A stretch of DNA of 64,000 bases from Geminicoccaceae bacterium (lineage in GTDB: Bacteria; Pseudomonadota; Alphaproteobacteria; Geminicoccales; Geminicoccaceae). The first letter of the stretch is position 1. Every line of letters begins with the position of its first letter. Below, piece after piece: positions 8,406 through 21,837 of the stretch. Where the stretch lies: assembly GCA_028285265.1 (NCBI GenBank), contig JANQPX010000034.1, positions 62,001 through 126,000 of the forward strand, read 5' to 3'. Position numbers and translations under genes: made by a program. The notes beneath the pieces are model-generated. The model saw only the letters and a program-made list of their open reading frames with translations. It did not search any database and was not told the origin of the DNA.

Positions 8406-9392
8406 CTAATAGCTCTGTAGCACCTTGATGTAGTTGGCGCGTTCAAACGCAGCAGGGTCTTGAACCTGCCGTTGGCTCATCGCACCACGCAGCTGCCCGA
8501 CATCATCATAGCCCTTATCGACCATCCATTGAGCAAGACCCCGCACCAAGTCCGCCATGTGACGTGGGCCGTTACGCAGGAGCGATGACGTCGTCATCAC
8601 GACATCGGCACCGGCCAGGAGATACTTGATCACCTGCTCAGATGTGCGCACGCCACTTGTCGCAGCGATCGAAGCGTCAACTCGACCAGCAAGCACACCG
8701 ATCCAAAGTAGCGGCAGGCGGATTTCATTGGGCTCGCTGAGATCAAGACTGGGGGTAATACTCAATGTATCGAGATCAATGTCCGGTTGGTAGAAGCGGT
8801 TAAAGAGGACAAGTCCGTCCGCGCCAGCATCAACCAAGATGCGGGCCATCGAGCCGAAGGCTGAAAAGTAGGGACCGAGCTTGATCGCGACCGGAATTGT
8901 CACTTCAGCTTTGACAGCATCGAGAACCTCGACATAGCGCTGTTCGACGTCCGCCCCCATGGTGTCGACATCAGCAGGGATGTAGTAAACATTCAATTCA
9001 AGAGCATCAGCTCCAGCATCCTGCAGAAGTCGCGCATAGTCGACCCAGCCTTCATTGGTCATACCGTTCAGGCTGGCGATAATGGGCACATCCGTGACCT
9101 CGACAGCGTTTCGAACAAGGTTCAGATAGTCCTCCGGTCCAGCGGCGCGCTCGGCGACGTCGGGGAAATAACTGAGCGACTCGCCAAAGCTATCGGTACC
9201 GGCACTCAGGCGCTGCTCGGCGAGCTCATTCTCAGACCTGATCTGCTCCTCAAAGAGTGAGGACAGGACGATCGCTGCGGCGTTACCGTCTTCGAGCTGC
9301 CTGATACCGTCGAGTGTTTGGGAGATCGGCCCGGCCGAGGCGACAATCGGGTGCTTCAGGGGAAGACCGAGATAGGTGGTGTCCAGCTTCAT
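8406..9392 (-). CDS. dihydroorotate dehydrogenase-like flavoprotein
   Basis: The TIM-barrel pattern of the DHOD family is clear: TYLGLPLKHPIVASAGP at the start, PIIASLNGM, an IKLGPY strand with the flavin-contacting lysine, DGLVLFNRF, and a phosphate-binding end TSGVRTSEQVIKYLLAGADVV. The usual NxSCPN catalytic loop is replaced by ELNVYYIPAD. A true pyrimidine role is therefore doubtful, and the protein belongs to the DHOD-like group found beside oxidoreductases. ATG 9392 has AGAGAGG nine bases upstream; ATG 9416 is an alternative. It follows the PFOR gene by about 28 bases and is the third gene of that operon. Confidence 0.87.
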   Translation of the reverse strand: MKLDTTYLGLPLKHPIVASAGPISQTLDGIRQLEDGNAAAIVLSSLFEEQIRSENELAEQRLSAGTDSFGESLSYFPDVAERAAGPEDYLNLVRNAVEVTDVPIIASLNGMTNEGWVDYARLLQDAGADALELNVYYIPADVDTMGADVEQRYVEVLDAVKAEVTIPVAIKLGPYFSAFGSMARILVDAGADGLVLFNRFYQPDIDLDTLSITPSLDLSEPNEIRLPLLWIGVLAGRVDASIAATSGVRTSEQVIKYLLAGADVVMTTSSLLRNGPRHMADLVRGLAQWMVDKGYDDVGQLRGAMSQRQVQDPAAFERANYIKVLQSY

Positions 9393-9420
9393 AACAGCAG
9401 ACCTCTCTTCATTCATCCAT

Positions 9421-12992
<3,572 letters not shown>

Positions 12993-12996
<4 letters not shown>

Positions 12997-14663
12997 GCCG
13001 GTTCCTCCTCGGCTTCCGAGGGTTGTCGGGCCATAACCGGCTCAGCAATCATGTCGATGGCGTGACAGGGACATTGGTCAAAACAGACGGCGCAACCGGT
13101 GCAACGATCGTAGTCATAGCGATAGCGTTTACCGACACCGAGCTTGATGATGGCATCTTCCGGGCACGCGCCGTAGCAGCCGTCACACTCATAGCAATTG
13201 CCACAGGATAGACAGCGCGCTGCCTCAAACCGAGCAGCATTCGCCTCAAGACCACCGACGACTTCTTCGAAACCAGCGAGACGCTCCATTGGGTCAGTAT
13301 GCAGCTGTTCTTGCTGCCGCGCATCGGTGCGATACCAAACATGCAATCGGTCGAAACCAACAATCGGATGCTTGGGTGGACGCTCATAGACACGGCCATG
13401 AAGATAGGCATCGATATGGCGGGCCGCCTTCTTGCCGTGCCCGACGGCGACTGTAACCGTGCGCTCGGACGGCACCATGTCTCCACCGGCGAAGAGCCCC
13501 TCATGCCCCGTCATCATGGTCTGGTCGACCGCCACCGTGCCGTCCTTTTCAAATCGAAGGCCGCTCACGGATTGCAGGAAGGCCGTGTCCGTGTCCTGCC
13601 CCAGTGCCATGATCATATCGTCCGCTTTGAGCGTCTCGAATTCTCCGGTTGGCTGGGGCTTACCATCCTCGCCGATCGCCATAATCTCGACCGTCACATC
13701 CGTCTGATCGATCGATTTAATGGTCCTAAGCCAGTGGATCTTGACCCCCTCCGCCATCGCTTCGTCGGCCTCGAACTCATGCGCTGGCATATGAGCGCGA
13801 TCACGACGGTAGATGATCATTGCGTCGGACGCCCCCAGCCGCTTGGCCACCCGTGCTGCGTCCATCGCAGTGTTGCCGCCCCCATAGATCGCAACCCGGC
13901 GGCCAAGCTTGGGCGCATGGCCCTGCTCGACATCCTTGAGAAAATCAACGGCATTCAACATCTTGCCGGCATCCCGAGCCGGGATCTCGATGCGCTTGGA
14001 AAGGTGAGCACCGACCGCGATGAACGTCGCATCGAAATGACCCTCGCGCATCTCCGCTTCCACATCCTCCACTTTGTGGTTAAGCGTGATGGTCACGCCG
14101 AATTGACGGATGCGGTCAATCTCCGCGTCAAGTACATCGCGCGGCATGCGATAGGCGGGAATTCCGAAATGGATCATGCCCCCGGCAAGCGGGCCAGCAT
14201 CCCGGATCTCAACGTCATGGCCGAGCCGGGTCAGGTGATAAGCAGCGGAAAGGCCGGAAGGCCCGGCCCCAACCACAAGAATCCGCTTGCCACTTACTTC
14301 AGTCGGACACTCGAATTGCCAGCCACGCTCTAGGGCCAAATCGCCGAGATAGCGCTCGATAGCATGAATGCTAACAGCACTGTCCACATCTTTGCGATTA
14401 CAATTGTCCTCACAGGGATGATAGCAGACTCGACCATGCACGGCCGGTAGTGGATTGTCCGCGGTTAGGATGCGCCATGCCTCCTCATCGCGCCCACCCT
14501 CTATCTCAGAAAGCCAAGCTTGGATGTTCTCACCGGCGGGGCAAGCATTGTTGCAAGGCGGCAAAAGATCGACATAGACAGGACGACGAACGCGGAAAGG
14601 CCCCGTCCCCTCCTCCCTGCCGAGATCGGGCTGAGTGGTTAGGTCGTTCGACGTGGGGCTCAT
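12993..14663 (-). CDS. GltD-like NAD(P)-binding flavoprotein with ferredoxin domain
   Basis: The protein resembles the small subunit of glutamate synthase and NfnB-type ferredoxin:NADP reductases. N-terminal Fe-S cysteines occur in CNNACPAG (from C37) and CYHPCEDNC. FAD binding is at VGAGPSGLSAAYHL, and NAD(P) binding is at IYGGGNTAMDAAR. The C-terminus adds CLSCGNCYECDGCYGAC and CTGCAVCFDQCPC, a bacterial two-cluster ferredoxin unit not present in GltD itself. No glutamate synthase large subunit is nearby. Its place directly before nifJ with a four-base overlap suggests that it moves electrons between PFOR-reduced ferredoxin and NAD(P)H. It is the first gene of the operon, and an FNR-type box lies 76 bases upstream. 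Confidence 0.92.
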
Positions 14664-14739
14664 GGGGGTCCCTTAGCTGCAATGGACGGCAAGACGAGCA
14701 GGTCTTTCGCCATCCTTCACATCGCTTTGACGGATGACC

Positions 14740-14753
14740 TTGATTGAAATCAA
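14740..14753. promoter_or_regulatory. perfect FNR/FixK box upstream of the PFOR operon
   Basis: TTGAT-TGAA-ATCAA is an exact match to the FNR/FixK consensus. It lies 76 bases before the start of the GltD-like gene, in a 297-base gap (14664-14960) that otherwise holds nothing recognisable. Oxygen-dependent activation of the PFOR operon is the natural reading. Confidence 0.75.
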
Positions 14754-14960
14754 CTGGTCTTCTCGAAGGAGATCGCTTGCCGGACGGTGGGCCTGTCGGC
14801 TGTGGTAGACTCTGAACACAGGTGCAAAGACCCTTGAAGCGGACATGTATCATGGCGGGCCGCCCTGCTCGCCCAACACCAGCCAAGGCTGAATTTGCGC
14901 CGCTGAAAGCGACGTCCGCTCATGGAGAAAATTCTCGAACTTCCGAAGAAAGACCATGCG

Positions 14961-17369
14961 CTAGAAACCGATCTCCTTCGATTCTCCAGGCTTAAGTTCG
15001 AACAGTATTTCGTTGCATCCGATCTTGATCGGCAAGGCCGGACAGTCAGCAGCGTCGATGACAACTGTTTTGTGACCGATGGAGATCTTCAGCATGTTGC
15101 CGCGATAGCGAAGGCGAAGACGGAGCTCCTTGAGATCAGTCGGCAAAAAAGGATTGAGCCAGAGAACGTCACCTCGGGTCTCTATGCCGGTAAAGACGCG
15201 CAGCATGGCGTCCACCGTTCCGGCCATCGCGCCGAGATGAACGCCTTCCGCCGTCGTACCACCCTGAACGTCAGCGACATCGCTGTAGAGGGCTTCGCGC
15301 AGCAAGCGCCACGCATGAGCACGGTCCGAACGGTAAAGCACCCAACCATGCACCACTCGGCTGAGCGTCGAGCCATGTGAGGTGCGTTTTGTATAGTAGT
15401 CGATCGTCGCGGGAATCATCTCCGGATCGAAGTCGTAGCCGAGTTGATTGAAAAGCGTCTCCAGCTCTTCCGCCGAAAACAGGTAGAACAGCATGAGCAC
15501 GTCCGCTTGCTTGGAGAGCTTATAGCGATTGGGACTATCGCCTTCGGCTTCGAGCAAACGGTCTAGGCGTTGGATGTCGCCATATCTTTTGCGATAGCCT
15601 TCCCAATCGAATTCCTTCAGCGCTTCATAACCCTCAAATTGGCTGATCACGCCGTCCTCATGGAAGACGATCTTGAGTTTTCGGCCGATCTCCTTCCAGT
15701 GCGCCGTCTCGTCGGCCGAAAGAGCGAGACGCCGGCTGAGCTCATCGAAGCGATCCGAGGGCAGGCGTTCAATGATGTCGAGAGCCCGGCCGATGCACCA
15801 GGCGGCCATGACATTGGTATAGGTGTTGTTGCTCAGACCGGGCTGCTCGCTGTCGGGATAGGCATCGTGATATTCGTCGGGACCCATCACGCCTTTGATT
15901 TCAAAACGGTCCATCCGATCGTCATAGCTAGTGGCCGACGCCCAGAAGCGTGCGATCTCGAACAACATCTCGGCGCCATAATACGCCATGAATTCGAGGT
16001 CCCAGGTGGCCTCATAATACTGCCAAACGTTGTAAGCGACTGCCGCGTTAACATGACGCTGCAGATGTGAATTGTCGGGTAACCAACGGCCAGATTTTGG
16101 GTTGAGGTGAACCTGCTGGGTTTCCTCGCGTCCATCGCTGCCGCTTTGCCAAGGGAACATGGCGCCTTCGAATCCAGCTGCTTTACTGGCGAGACGGGCT
16201 TCCCCCAACCGGCGATAGCGATACTTCAACAGCGCCCGCGTGATCGCGGGGATGCGCAGATTGATCACCGGGAAGATGAACAATTCATCCCAAAAGATGT
16301 GACCACGATAGGCCTCGCCATGGAGGCCGCGCGCGGGAATGCCTGTGTCAGACTCGATCACATGGGGCGAGGCGGTCTGAAGAAGATGAAAGGTGTGCAG
16401 GCGAAGAATACGCCGCGCTTCGATGTCCCGCTGCTCATGATCATGATAGACGACGTCGATCTCGAATTGTCGCCAGAGTTCGTCCCAGGCTTTGGCGTGG
16501 GTCACCAAGAGGCCGGCAAATTCGGGCGCTCTACGCACGGATTGCGTTGCGGCTAGTGCAGGGCTGGCAATCGCCAGATCTCGCGAGGTATAGATCGCCG
16601 CGATCTTCTCAATGGTGAGACGATCACCAATGTTGAGGTTGTAGGCGAAGTGGTCGACAATCAGGTCCTTCCCATGATCGACGTCATGGCCAACATCGAG
16701 GCGTTGGCCATTCAAGTAAGCATGGGTCCGCGCTGCTGCCGCAATCTCGATACGCGACTGACTGGTGCGCGCGGCCAGCAAAATAACGTCGTCGCTCTCG
16801 TGCGCGCTGCCAAGTGGTTCGAGATGTTTGTTCGCGAGCGACTGGTAGCGATCGACGCCGCTATTGACGACACGGCCGTCCAAGCTGGAGCGGACTTCGA
16901 TGCATCCCGTCCAGTTGACCGCTTCAACACGGGTCTCAAGCGCTACCATATGCGGGTCGGCCATATGCACCAAACGGCGCTGATCGATCCGTGTCTCCTG
17001 GCCCTTAGCATCACGGCAATGAACCCAGCGATGCAGGACACCATTCTTCAGATCCAGCTCCTGGCGGTAATCGATGATCTCGACTTTGTGCAGGTCGAAC
17101 CAGCCCGCACCGTCGATCCGGATTTCAAGCGGGAGCCAGTTCGGCAGGTTGACCAGATCCTCGTTCTCGATCATGCGACCGGCGATCTCGGTCGTGAGGC
17201 GATTATAGCCGCCGGCGAGATAGGTCCCGGGATAATGGCTGCCGCCGGCTGCACTTTCCGGTGCCGCGCCACGCGTCGCGATGTAGCCGTTGCCCAGCAC
17301 GCATAACGCCTCGCGGAGCTTCTCTTGATCGGGATCGAAGCCCTCAAAGATCAGGGACCATTCGCTCAT
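14961..17369 (-). CDS. glycoside hydrolase family 65 phosphorylase (trehalose/maltose/kojibiose type)
   Basis: The 802-residue protein shows the GH65 layout. An N-terminal beta-sandwich includes LGNGYIATRGAAPES and GTYLAGGYN. The (alpha/alpha)6 barrel includes RGLHGEAYRGHIFWDELFI, and the general acid glutamate is in GVMGPDEYHD (E499). The region HGSTLSRVVHGW is typical of the phosphate-binding part. Such enzymes reversibly phosphorolyse alpha-glucosides to beta-glucose-1-phosphate. The partner gene, overlapping by four bases, encodes beta-phosphoglucomutase fused to trehalose-phosphatase. This points to trehalose or trehalose-6-phosphate as the substrate, though the exact glucoside cannot be read from sequence. 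Confidence 0.93.
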   Translation of the reverse strand: MSEWSLIFEGFDPDQEKLREALCVLGNGYIATRGAAPESAAGGSHYPGTYLAGGYNRLTTEIAGRMIENEDLVNLPNWLPLEIRIDGAGWFDLHKVEIIDYRQELDLKNGVLHRWVHCRDAKGQETRIDQRRLVHMADPHMVALETRVEAVNWTGCIEVRSSLDGRVVNSGVDRYQSLANKHLEPLGSAHESDDVILLAARTSQSRIEIAAAARTHAYLNGQRLDVGHDVDHGKDLIVDHFAYNLNIGDRLTIEKIAAIYTSRDLAIASPALAATQSVRRAPEFAGLLVTHAKAWDELWRQFEIDVVYHDHEQRDIEARRILRLHTFHLLQTASPHVIESDTGIPARGLHGEAYRGHIFWDELFIFPVINLRIPAITRALLKYRYRRLGEARLASKAAGFEGAMFPWQSGSDGREETQQVHLNPKSGRWLPDNSHLQRHVNAAVAYNVWQYYEATWDLEFMAYYGAEMLFEIARFWASATSYDDRMDRFEIKGVMGPDEYHDAYPDSEQPGLSNNTYTNVMAAWCIGRALDIIERLPSDRFDELSRRLALSADETAHWKEIGRKLKIVFHEDGVISQFEGYEALKEFDWEGYRKRYGDIQRLDRLLEAEGDSPNRYKLSKQADVLMLFYLFSAEELETLFNQLGYDFDPEMIPATIDYYTKRTSHGSTLSRVVHGWVLYRSDRAHAWRLLREALYSDVADVQGGTTAEGVHLGAMAGTVDAMLRVFTGIETRGDVLWLNPFLPTDLKELRLRLRYRGNMLKISIGHKTVVIDAADCPALPIKIGCNEILFELKPGESKEIGF

Positions 17370-18940
17370 GGGGCAGTATCCGCAATCGGCGGTGTGTCAG
17401 GTGCCGATGGTATAAGTGCGTTCAAAAACGTTTCGACCTCGTCAGTATCGCTAAGAGCGAGCGTCGCAAAGGTCGGCCGGCGACTGCCACGAACAACAAT
17501 GCCGAGGCCCTTGTTCCGGAGTTCGCGAAACGCATCTTCATCGGTCACGTCGTCGCCGATGTAGAGCGGAAACGCGTCGTTGCCATCCAGGCCGAGTGTC
17601 GACAGCAACGTCGCGACCGCTTTGCCCTTGTGCCAGTCGATGTTTGGCTGCAGGTCATAAACCATCTTACCAAGCGTACGCCGAAGACCTGGATGTTCGT
17701 CGACGACCTCTTCGGTGATTTCCTTGACGTTGGCACGCGCGGATTCGGCAACCAACCGGTAGTGCACGGCAACGCTCAGACGTTTTCGCTCAACCAAAAT
17801 CCCGTCAATGTTGGCAAGGCGTGATCGAAGCGCTTGCTCCACCTCGTCCAGCAACGGCAGATACGCGGCGCCATGCTCCGATGCGATGCCGGCCTGATCG
17901 GGACCAGCGATTTCGAAGCCATGACTGCCGGCATAGTAAAGGCTTTTGAGCGCCGCCAGACGCCTGATATCCTTGAGGTCGCGGCCGCTGATCACGGCGA
18001 CCGTGGCGCACTCAGCGAGGCGCGCCAACGTCTGGCGCATGCGATCAGACATCAAGGCCAAGTCTGGCCGGTCGACAATTGGCGTCAGCGTGCCGTCATA
18101 GTCCAGGCAAAGGGCGAGCCGCTTACCCTTAATGCGTTTGTTGATATCATCGATCGCCGCCATCGCGGACGGAAGATCATCCATCGGCCGCATCTGGCGC
18201 CGGGTAAGCGGCACGTCGGCAAGGCAGGCGACCACGAGATGGGCGCCGGCCTCACTGAGCGCTTCTGGATGATGCGTCCGGTCAACACCGATCACCAGAC
18301 CGAAACTGCCGCGGACGCCGGCCTCAACGCCGGCGATTGCGTCCTCGATAATGACGGCACGGCCAGGCTCGACGCCGAGCGCGCGCGCTGCGGTCAGGAA
18401 CATGTCGGGCGCAGGCTTGCCGGCCAGACCTGTCTTTGCAACATCGTTCCCGTCGAGCCAGCCATCGAAACATGCCGTCAGACCGGCCTTCTCGACGATC
18501 GCGCGGGCGTTTCGGCTGGAAGAGACCAACGCCGTCTTGAAACCGGCGTCGCGCACGGCTTCTAAAAAGACGATCGCCGCAGGAAAGGTTTTGATCCCTT
18601 CTCTCGCCAGCGCGTCGAGGAACACATCGTTCTTTCGGCGACCGAGACCATGAACCGTTAACGCTGACGGCGGATCATCTTCGTTCCCCTCCGCCAGATC
18701 GATTGAGCGTGACGCCAGAAAACTCCTGATGCCATCCAGCCTTGGCTTGCCATCGACATAGGCGCGGTAATCGCCGTCCGGATCAAACGGGCGGAAGTCG
18801 TCGCCGTGCCGGTCTCTTAGGAACGCGTCGAACAGCACTTTCCAACTGCGGGCATGCAGTGCGGCACTGTCCGTCAACACACCGTCCAAATCAAACAGGA
18901 CGGCGTCGAAATCATCGGTATCGAGTGGCACGAGCGACAT
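17366..18940 (-). CDS. fused beta-phosphoglucomutase / trehalose-6-phosphate phosphatase
   Basis: Two HAD domains are joined. Residues 11-240 form a beta-phosphoglucomutase-like HAD-IA unit: nucleophile FDLDGVLTD (D17, D19), LVSSSRNA, and KPAPDMFLTAARALG followed by IIEDAIAGVEAG. Residues 260-515 form an OtsB-type unit: LCLDYDGTLTPI (D280, D282), VISGRDL, SHGFEIAG, HKGKAV and YIGDDVTDEDAF. The first domain converts beta-glucose-1-phosphate to glucose-6-phosphate, the second removes phosphate from trehalose-6-phosphate. The gene is followed, with a four-base overlap, by the GH65 phosphorylase. No trehalose-phosphate synthase (OtsA) is in the window. The start is 63 bases from an FNR-type box shared with ppsA. 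Confidence 0.92.
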   Translation of the reverse strand: MSLVPLDTDDFDAVLFDLDGVLTDSAALHARSWKVLFDAFLRDRHGDDFRPFDPDGDYRAYVDGKPRLDGIRSFLASRSIDLAEGNEDDPPSALTVHGLGRRKNDVFLDALAREGIKTFPAAIVFLEAVRDAGFKTALVSSSRNARAIVEKAGLTACFDGWLDGNDVAKTGLAGKPAPDMFLTAARALGVEPGRAVIIEDAIAGVEAGVRGSFGLVIGVDRTHHPEALSEAGAHLVVACLADVPLTRRQMRPMDDLPSAMAAIDDINKRIKGKRLALCLDYDGTLTPIVDRPDLALMSDRMRQTLARLAECATVAVISGRDLKDIRRLAALKSLYYAGSHGFEIAGPDQAGIASEHGAAYLPLLDEVEQALRSRLANIDGILVERKRLSVAVHYRLVAESARANVKEITEEVVDEHPGLRRTLGKMVYDLQPNIDWHKGKAVATLLSTLGLDGNDAFPLYIGDDVTDEDAFRELRNKGLGIVVRGSRRPTFATLALSDTDEVETFLNALIPSAPDTPPIADTAP

Positions 18941-19003
18941 GCATCACCACGCTTTCCAACGAGTGGCCTGCCCTCATCACTAGGCTGCAAAAAAGACGCG
19001 GCC

Positions 19004-19017
19004 TTGATCTCAATCAA
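19004..19017. promoter_or_regulatory. perfect FNR/FixK box between trehalose operon and ppsA
   Basis: TTGAT-CTCA-ATCAA matches the consensus exactly. It is 68 bases before the ppsA start and 63 bases before the divergent beta-PGM/OtsB start. A class II activator position for ppsA would put transcription start near 19052, behind a weak TAGCGG (19045-19050). Confidence 0.75.
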
Positions 19018-19085
19018 CCAGAACCGCGGAGCGGGATGGTTGCATAGCGGCACTTCCGGCTAATCAATAAAAAGACGAGGGCAGC

Positions 19086-21503
19086 ATGACGGCACGCTAT
19101 GTTCGCTGGTTCGAGGATTTGAGCCTGGATGACGTCCCGCTTGTCGGCGGCAAGAACGCATCCCTTGGTGAGATGTATCGAGAACTGTCAGGTCTTGGGT
19201 TGCGCGTCCCCAACGGTTTTGCGATTGCCGCCGATGCCTTTCGCGATGCCCTCACCCAAGCCGATGCCTGGGGCGCGTTGCACGCGCTCCTGGATCACCT
19301 CGACAAGAATGATGTGCGCGCGCTCCAAGCCGCCGGGACCAAAGCGCGCGAGCTGGTCTATAAGGCCGGTCTGCCGGACGCCGCAGCCGACGAGATCCTG
19401 GAAGCCTATCAGAAACTGCAACGCGAGTATGGTGACGATCTCAGCGTGGCCGTTCGCAGCTCAGCGACGGCCGAAGATCTGCCGACCGCCAGCTTTGCAG
19501 GACAGCATGATACCTTTTTGAACATCCAGGGTGAGACGATGCTGTTGGATGCCATTTGCCGATGCAACGCTTCGCTCTTCACAGATCGCGCCATCTCCTA
19601 TCGCACCGATCAAGGCTTCGATCACTTCAAGGTTGCCCTGTCCGCAGGGGTCATGAAGATGGTGCGCTCCGATCTCGCCTCAAGTGGTGTGATGTTCTCC
19701 ATCGACACCGAGACCGGTTTCAAGGATGCCGTTTTCATAACCGGCGCTTACGGCCTCGGCGAGAATGTGGTCAAAGGCACCGTCGATCCCGACGAATTTC
19801 ACGTACACAAACCAACCTACAAAGACGGCTACCGCGCCATTCTGCGTCGCCATCTCGGCGACAAACAAGTCAAAATGATTTACGCGCCTGGCCATACGCG
19901 CGAACCCGTCGCCAACATCCCAACACCAAAAGCCGACCGTCAGCACTATTGCATCGGGGATGATGACGTTCTGGCTCTCGCCGGACAGGCGATCTTGATC
20001 GAAGAACACTACAGCAAGGCCGCAGGCACCTTCCGACCGATGGACATCGAATGGGCGAAAGACGGTCTTGATGGAGAGCTCTATATCGTCCAAGCGCGTC
20101 CGGAGACCGTCGTCTCACAGCGCTCCGCCGCCGTCCTGGAAAGCTACCACCTCAAAAAACAGGGCAAGGTTCTTGTGAGCGGACGCGCCGTCGGCACCAA
20201 GATCGGCAGCGGCAAAGCGCGCGTCATCAAGGACGTGCACAAGCTCGGCGATGTCCAGCCGGGTGAGGTGCTGGTCGCCGACATTACCACGCCGGACTGG
20301 GAGCCGGTCATGAAAACCGCCAGCGCCATCGTCACCAATCGCGGCGGACGCACCTGCCATGCCGCGATTATTTCGCGCGAGCTCGGCATCCCAGCGGTGG
20401 TTGGTGCCGAGCATGCGACGGAGACCCTGAGCGACGGTCAGGCAGTGACGGTGAGCTGCGCCGAAGGCGACATAGGTCGTGTTTATGGCGAGGCTTTGCC
20501 ATTCGAGCGGAGACAAACTGATCTGAGCAGGATCCAACGACCTTCGACCCATATCATGATCAATCTCGGCAATCCTGATCTCGCCTTCCAGACCTGCCAG
20601 CTCCCCAATGATGGTGTCGGTCTCGCGCGCATGGAGTTCATCATCAGCGAGGCGATCAAGGTGCATCCGATGGCGCTGATAGAACCCGAGAGGGTCGGCG
20701 ATCCAGCAGAACGCGCTGAGATCGAGCGCTTGACAACGCACTACGCATCGCCCAGCGACTATTTCATCGAGACCCTCGCAGAAGGCGTCGGCACCATCGC
20801 CGCTGCGTTCTATCCAAAACCCGTCATCGTTCGCATGTCCGACTTCAAAACCAACGAATATGCCGCCCTCGTCGGCGGGCGTTGGTTCGAGCCGGAGGAA
20901 GCCAATCCCATGCTCGGATTTCGCGGGGCTGCGCGCTATGCCCATCCCGCCTATGAGCCAGGCTTCGCGCTCGAATGCCAGGCCATGCGGCGCGTGCGCG
21001 ACGTTATGGGGCTGAAGAACCTCAAGCTCATGATCCCGTTTTGCCGGCGGATCGAGGAAGCTGAACGCGTCCTCGACGTGATGGCCCAACATGGTCTCAA
21101 GCGCGGTGAAGACGGTCTTGAAATCTACGTGATGTGCGAGATCCCCAATAATGTCATCCTCGTCGACGCCTTCTCCAAGCTGTTCGACGGTTTCTCTATC
21201 GGCTCGAATGATCTCACCCAGCTGGTGCTCGGCGTTGATCGCGATTCAGAAATGGTCGCCTTCGACTTTGACGAACGCGATCCAGGCGTTCTCGAAATGC
21301 TGAAGCTCGCCGTCGACGGCGCCAAGCGCAATGGTCGCCACTGCGGCATCTGCGGTCAGGCACCGTCCGATTATCCGGAAATCGCCGAATATCTCGTGCG
21401 CATCGGCATCGAGTCCATGAGCCTGACCGCGGATACGGTCATCGAAACCACACTCGCCGTGCTTGATCTGGAGAAGAAACTCGGACGCGCGCCCCGCGAT
21501 TGA
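19086..21503 (+). CDS. ppsA: phosphoenolpyruvate synthase
   Basis: The 805-residue enzyme has all three PEP synthase domains. The N-terminal ATP-grasp nucleotide-binding domain includes GGKNASLGEM and VAVRSSATAEDLPTASFAGQ. The swivelling domain carries the phosphorylated histidine in GGRTCHAAIISRELG (H425). The C-terminal PEP/pyruvate TIM barrel includes GIGSNDLTQLVLGVDRD-type residues and the CGICGQAPSDYPE loop. It converts pyruvate, ATP and water to PEP, AMP and phosphate, starting gluconeogenesis. GAGGGCAGC precedes ATG 19086. Together with trehalose and PfkB genes nearby it suggests carbon cycling between pyruvate and storage sugar under the same FNR-type control. Confidence 0.96.
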   Translation: MTARYVRWFEDLSLDDVPLVGGKNASLGEMYRELSGLGLRVPNGFAIAADAFRDALTQADAWGALHALLDHLDKNDVRALQAAGTKARELVYKAGLPDAAADEILEAYQKLQREYGDDLSVAVRSSATAEDLPTASFAGQHDTFLNIQGETMLLDAICRCNASLFTDRAISYRTDQGFDHFKVALSAGVMKMVRSDLASSGVMFSIDTETGFKDAVFITGAYGLGENVVKGTVDPDEFHVHKPTYKDGYRAILRRHLGDKQVKMIYAPGHTREPVANIPTPKADRQHYCIGDDDVLALAGQAILIEEHYSKAAGTFRPMDIEWAKDGLDGELYIVQARPETVVSQRSAAVLESYHLKKQGKVLVSGRAVGTKIGSGKARVIKDVHKLGDVQPGEVLVADITTPDWEPVMKTASAIVTNRGGRTCHAAIISRELGIPAVVGAEHATETLSDGQAVTVSCAEGDIGRVYGEALPFERRQTDLSRIQRPSTHIMINLGNPDLAFQTCQLPNDGVGLARMEFIISEAIKVHPMALIEPERVGDPAERAEIERLTTHYASPSDYFIETLAEGVGTIAAAFYPKPVIVRMSDFKTNEYAALVGGRWFEPEEANPMLGFRGAARYAHPAYEPGFALECQAMRRVRDVMGLKNLKLMIPFCRRIEEAERVLDVMAQHGLKRGEDGLEIYVMCEIPNNVILVDAFSKLFDGFSIGSNDLTQLVLGVDRDSEMVAFDFDERDPGVLEMLKLAVDGAKRNGRHCGICGQAPSDYPEIAEYLVRIGIESMSLTADTVIETTLAVLDLEKKLGRAPRD

Positions 21504-21837
21504 ACGATCTAAGGCGTTGTTCGCTGCTCGACAGGTCTTCTCGGAATGTTGATGACACCGATTTGCCGGTTCTCTGATGCCATCCTGGCTGGCGACACTG
21601 TCGGGCTGACATCGATCATCGGTCATAAGACTGAATCGACAATTCATCGAGGAAGCTCACGATGGCGAAAACCTCAGGTCGCATGTCGATAACCCCATCT
21701 CCAGGGCTGTTTGCGACCTAGCCGATCAGGCTGCGAGACAATGCACGAACGGACGAATGCCAGTGTCCTGCGGAGAACCGTCGATGGTACGAGGCCAGCG
21801 TTCGAAAACGATCTCGGTCTAACCCGCGGCGGATCCT
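21504..21837. other. 334-base gap between ppsA and hypA ends
   Basis: This gap separates the convergent ends of ppsA and the hydrogenase operon. No convincing gene or strong hairpin with a T-tract is seen. Confidence 0.4.
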
